This document shows, in pieces, positions 44,702 through 47,850 of a stretch of DNA of 47,850 bases. Numbering within the stretch: the first letter of the stretch is position 1; every line of letters starts with the position of its first letter. The notes beneath the pieces were generated by a model. It was not told the origin of the DNA, searched no databases, and saw nothing but the letters and a program-made list of their open reading frames with translations. Both the position numbers and the translations under genes were made by a program. Location of the stretch: the NCBI GenBank assembly GCA_024763055.1, contig JANTGH010000009.1, forward strand, positions 1-47,850, given 5' to 3'. The DNA is from Desulfobulbaceae bacterium (GTDB lineage Bacteria; Desulfobacterota; Desulfobulbia; Desulfobulbales; Desulfobulbaceae).

Positions 44702-46438
44702 TTACATGGCTTCAAGGGGCAGATAATCAGGTATCCACCGTATTTTACGAACTAGTTCTTTGAGTCGGCTTGGATTGTTCTGATGCTGAAAGTTTGAAAA
44801 AGCGCAATTTCTGCTTACACCGAGAGCAATGGCCGATTCACCGACTGCCTGGGCAACCTTGAGGCTGACATCTGCAAGCGCCGTTACCTCAGGCAACAGC
44901 GCTCCCTTGCTTAACTCTTCATTACTGACGGCATTGGCAACAGCCCCGGCGGCGGCTGTAAAAAATTCAGGCTTTACCTCCCTGGCTCCTGATGCCAGTA
45001 CCCCAAGTCCAACTCCCGGGAAGACAAAAACATTATTCGCCTGCCCGATCCGGTAGGATTTATCCCCGTGGGTAACATCAGGGAAAGGAGACCCTGTTGC
45101 CACAAGGGCACGGCCGTTGGTCCAGCGATAAAGATCAGCCGGAACAGCCTCCGCATGATCCGTTGGATTGGAAAGGGGCATAATAACGGGTTGGTCTGAA
45201 TTCTCCATCACCGAATCGACGACCTCATGGCTGAAACACCCTGCCTGTCCGGAAGTACCTATCAAAACCGTAACCCCAGCCTTTTTGACCACATTTTCAA
45301 GGCGCAAATCACCTTCTTCTCTGAGCCACTCAAGGCTTGCCGGATCCTTGGCAAATTTTCTCTTGTAGGGAAGCATGTCCCGATCCGTTGTAACAAGTCC
45401 CCGGGAATCAAGGGCAAAGATTTTTGAAAGAGCTTCTTCTTTGCTTAAGCCTTGTTCCCGAAGCGCGGTCTTGATCTGTTCAGCGATCCCCACACCACCG
45501 GCACCGGCACCATGAATAAGATAAACCTGATCCTTCAATTCTTCTTTTTTCACCCGCATGGCAGCGAGAATGCCGGCCAGCGCCACAGCACCGGTACCCT
45601 GAATGTCATCATTAAAGGAAATCAGATCATGAAGATAGGCATCACGAATAGCAAAGGCATTCTGTTTGGAAAAATCCTCCCACTGGCACAGCGCATTGGG
45701 AAACACATTACGGAAGGCCCGGGCGAAACGCTGCACAAAATTTATGTACTCATCCCCCTGTATCCTGGGATGCCGCCAGCCTAAATATTCATCATCGTTT
45801 AAAAGATCCTGATTATTTGTTCCCACATCAAGAGAAATGGGAAGGCAATGCCAGGGAGCGATACCTGCCCCCTGGGTATACAGCATCAACTTGCCGACAC
45901 AGATGGCAATACCGCCTGCTCCCTGGTCACCGATACCGAGAATGCCCTGATTATCTGTTACCACGGCAACTCGAATATCTCTTTGTTGAAAACGACGCAG
46001 AACATCTTCAGCGTATTTGATATTTCCCGGATAAAAATGGAGCCCGTTGGCGGAACGAAACATGGACGAGAAATGCTGGCAGGCCAGCCCGACAGTCGGC
46101 GTATATATAATTGACATATAACGGGCTATGTCACTGCGGATCAGAGCATGGGCCAGGGTGACGTTCCGGTCAAACAGTGAACGGATATAAATGAAGCGTT
46201 CAATATCACTGTTTTTATTCTCCACCTTATATCGGCTGTTTTCCACCTGATCTTCCAGGGTTCTGGTGGCAGGGGGGAGCATGGAAATCAAACCAAGACG
46301 CCGTCGCTCTTCAAAAGTGAATGCTGTTCCTTTGTTAATAAAAGAGTTGGCATGAATGCTGGTTCCGGAATCATAAACATAAATCTCCCGGGTATTACCA
46401 TACTCATCATATTTGAACATAGCAGAATTTTCCGACAT
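44702..46438 (-). CDS. maeA: NAD-dependent malic enzyme
   Basis: The enzyme oxidatively decarboxylates malate to pyruvate. The 578-residue length and the motifs YTPTVGLACQHF (catalytic Tyr region), FNDDIQGTGAVALAGILAA (Asp metal ligands) and the NAD-binding VYLIHGAGAGGVGIAEQI identify the large SfcA-type family rather than the short bacterial form. AGGGAG lies eight bases before the ATG. It is upstream of dctP by 207 bases on the same strand, consistent with uptake then oxidation of malate, although each may have its own promoter. Confidence 0.97.
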   Translation of the reverse strand: MSENSAMFKYDEYGNTREIYVYDSGTSIHANSFINKGTAFTFEERRRLGLISMLPPATRTLEDQVENSRYKVENKNSDIERFIYIRSLFDRNVTLAHALIRSDIARYMSIIYTPTVGLACQHFSSMFRSANGLHFYPGNIKYAEDVLRRFQQRDIRVAVVTDNQGILGIGDQGAGGIAICVGKLMLYTQGAGIAPWHCLPISLDVGTNNQDLLNDDEYLGWRHPRIQGDEYINFVQRFARAFRNVFPNALCQWEDFSKQNAFAIRDAYLHDLISFNDDIQGTGAVALAGILAAMRVKKEELKDQVYLIHGAGAGGVGIAEQIKTALREQGLSKEEALSKIFALDSRGLVTTDRDMLPYKRKFAKDPASLEWLREEGDLRLENVVKKAGVTVLIGTSGQAGCFSHEVVDSVMENSDQPVIMPLSNPTDHAEAVPADLYRWTNGRALVATGSPFPDVTHGDKSYRIGQANNVFVFPGVGLGVLASGAREVKPEFFTAAAGAVANAVSNEELSKGALLPEVTALADVSLKVAQAVGESAIALGVSRNCAFSNFQHQNNPSRLKELVRKIRWIPDYLPLEAM

Positions 46439-46512
46439 TGCGTATACTCCCTAAATAGTAATGGGACATGGATAATAAAGAGCTCTCACAAAGAACCCCT
46501 CTTAAATCAGAT

Positions 46513-46544
46513 TTAGGCAGTCGCCATTTTAGGCAATCGCCATT
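46513..46544. repeat. Short 16-bp tandem repeat between maeA and kamA-like gene
   Basis: TTAGGCAGTCGCCATT (46513-46528) is followed directly by TTAGGCAATCGCCATT (46529-46544), with one mismatch. It lies in the 177-base divergent gap and could be a pair of regulator sites, or simple slippage. Confidence 0.7.
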
Positions 46545-46615
46545 TGTAGACAAATAAAAAATCAACTCTGATTTGATTATATCTTTTCTTGTAGCACTCT
46601 ACCTCTTGACAGGCA

Positions 46616-47650
46616 ATGACAAGTTGGCAAAAACTATTAAAAAACAGCATAGATTCCCCTTGGGAGCTGGTGGCTCAACTCGGCGGCAACATATGCGACC
46701 TCGAACAGGTGGTCAACACGTATCCCCTGCGCATCAATCCCTACTATCTTAATTTAATCAAAAAGGCCGGCACCCCCTTGTATAAACAGGCAGTCCCTGA
46801 TATACGAGAATTATACGACAAAGAAGGGTTGATCGATCCACTGGCTGAAGAGAACTTAAGTCCTGTCCCCAACCTCGTTCATAAATATCCCGACCGTGCG
46901 CTCTTTCTCATCTGTTCAGAATGCGCGATGTACTGCAGATTTTGTACCCGCAAACGAAAAGTAGGCACAAGGGAGATGGTTATTACCGACAAAACAATCG
47001 AGGCCGGGTTTGATTATCTCCAGGCAACGCCGCGGATAAGAGAAGTCCTGCTCTCGGGCGGTGACCCGTTTCTGCTCTCTGATCACAAACTGGAGGGTAT
47101 CCTAAAAAGGATCCGGGAAATTCCATCCATAGAAATTATCCGTATCGGTACCCGGGTGCCCTGCACGCTACCCATGCGGGTAACGGATGAGCTTGCCGCC
47201 ATGCTTAAAAAATATCATCCCCTGTACATCAATACCCATTTCAATCACCCGGCGGAGATTACGCCCGAGGCAACATGTGCCTGCGGACGCCTAGCTGACG
47301 CGGGTATTCCGCTCGGATGTCAGACCGTTCTGCTCAAAGGTGTAAATGACGATGCAGAGGTCATGCGTCAACTTATGCGCAAGTTGCTCACTATTCGGGT
47401 AAAACCCTACTATCTTTTCCAAGCCGATCTCACGCGGGGAACAAGCCATTTTCGCACCTGTATTGATACCGGCCTTGAAATCATGCGGCAGTTAATCGGT
47501 CATGTTTCGGGCATGGCCGTACCGACATTTGCCCTGGACGCTCCCGGCGGCGGCGGCAAAATACCACTGACCCCGGAATATATCACCCATTATGGTGAGA
47601 CCCTGGAATTTATCACTTACAAGGGATTGCCCTGCAGTTATACTGATTAA
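46616..47650 (+). CDS. KamA-family radical SAM aminomutase
   Basis: The 344-residue protein resembles lysine 2,3-aminomutase. Its radical SAM motif is CAMYCRFC (Cys103, 107, 110) and the PLP-binding Lys315 lies in DAPGGGGKIPL. The segment SHFRTCIDTGLEIM near 290 contains the Asp used for substrate binding in the family. It is shorter than clostridial enzymes (about 416 residues) and near EpmB in length, but CRFCTRKRKVG is closer to KamA than to EpmB. Possible products are beta-lysine or another beta-amino acid used as an osmolyte, or an EF-P modifier; the window does not decide. No ablB acetyltransferase follows in view. Confidence 0.9.
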   Translation: MTSWQKLLKNSIDSPWELVAQLGGNICDLEQVVNTYPLRINPYYLNLIKKAGTPLYKQAVPDIRELYDKEGLIDPLAEENLSPVPNLVHKYPDRALFLICSECAMYCRFCTRKRKVGTREMVITDKTIEAGFDYLQATPRIREVLLSGGDPFLLSDHKLEGILKRIREIPSIEIIRIGTRVPCTLPMRVTDELAAMLKKYHPLYINTHFNHPAEITPEATCACGRLADAGIPLGCQTVLLKGVNDDAEVMRQLMRKLLTIRVKPYYLFQADLTRGTSHFRTCIDTGLEIMRQLIGHVSGMAVPTFALDAPGGGGKIPLTPEYITHYGETLEFITYKGLPCSYTD

Positions 47651-47850
47651 AGGGAGTTTAAAGATAAAAACTACCTATGATCACAAAATTCAGTTGGATT
47701 CTTTAATTTCAGATAGTTACCAAGGGGTCATATGCTATACTTTATCATGACCCATAAAATCTATCCGCAAAAAAATAAATTGTTCTGCCAGTAACGGTTA
47801 CACGCAACATGTTGGAATATATAGACATGCATATTAATTGCCCCAACGCC
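47651..47850. other. Terminal 200 bases, no supported gene
   Basis: I see no terminator or RNA here. A frame opens at ATG 47810 (MLEYIDMHINCPNA) and runs off the window edge, but has no ribosome site and is too short to judge. Confidence 0.4.

Overview
The window looks like a chromosomal segment of an anaerobic Desulfobacterota (deltaproteobacterial) bacterium, plausibly near the Desulfobulbales. This is inferred from the gene mix: a type-B succinate dehydrogenase/fumarate reductase with one cytochrome b subunit, a TRAP C4-dicarboxylate transporter beside malic enzyme, a c-type cytochrome, two radical SAM enzymes, RsbRST-type stress signalling, and short dispersed repeats of a kind I associate with that phylum. 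No rRNA, tRNA or CRISPR array was seen.

Layout. 1-130: one copy of a dispersed repeat, then a secreted SGNH-like protein (329-1612). 1678-7343 (minus): trmH-family methyltransferase and cobO, then ileS-lspA-fabD. In front of ileS there is a promoter, a 22-codon leader ORF rich in branched-chain codons and an intrinsic terminator, together resembling a transcription attenuator. 7344-8746: a non-coding stretch with a perfect 66-bp tandem duplication, a stand-alone zinc-ribbon/TSCPD protein, and a second non-coding stretch. 8747-13193 (plus): a tightly packed five-gene stressosome-like operon, made of an MBL-fold hydrolase, PAS-STAS (RsbR-like), STAS (RsbS-like), an RsbT-like kinase fused to an RsbX/SpoIIE-like phosphatase, and a protein joining a decayed RsbT-like fold to a decayed histidine kinase. 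It has no RsbU and no sigma factor. I regard it as the best candidate here for an undescribed system.

13401-22786: secreted MsrAB, an MFS exporter, a CxxCxxCC protein, a hybrid sensor kinase, rsmI, an inositol-monophosphatase-family gene and an EamA permease. 22789-26622 (minus): trpB-trpA-pepF. 26741-29157: an overlapping DUF2442/DUF4160 pair, a complete IS4/IS231-like insertion sequence with an 11-bp target duplication, and a small KOW-like protein. 29242-33290: a large unrecognised gene, a second copy of the dispersed repeat, a cyclic-nucleotide-binding/PATAN regulator and a PflA-like radical SAM gene.

33439-37478: sdhC, a glyoxalase-fold gene, sdhA, a strong hairpin and sdhB. 37661-41392: a YcbB-type L,D-transpeptidase, a bidirectional terminator, a monohaem cytochrome, a ZIP transporter and a UspA protein. 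41485-46438 (minus): NAD-malic enzyme followed by dctP, an intercistronic terminator, dctQ and dctM. 46616-47650: a KamA-family aminomutase. The last 200 bases hold no supported gene.

Metabolically, the TRAP system, malic enzyme and Sdh/Frd fit uptake and oxidation (or fumarate respiration) of C4-dicarboxylates. Functional calls rest on motif recognition by eye; no database search was run.
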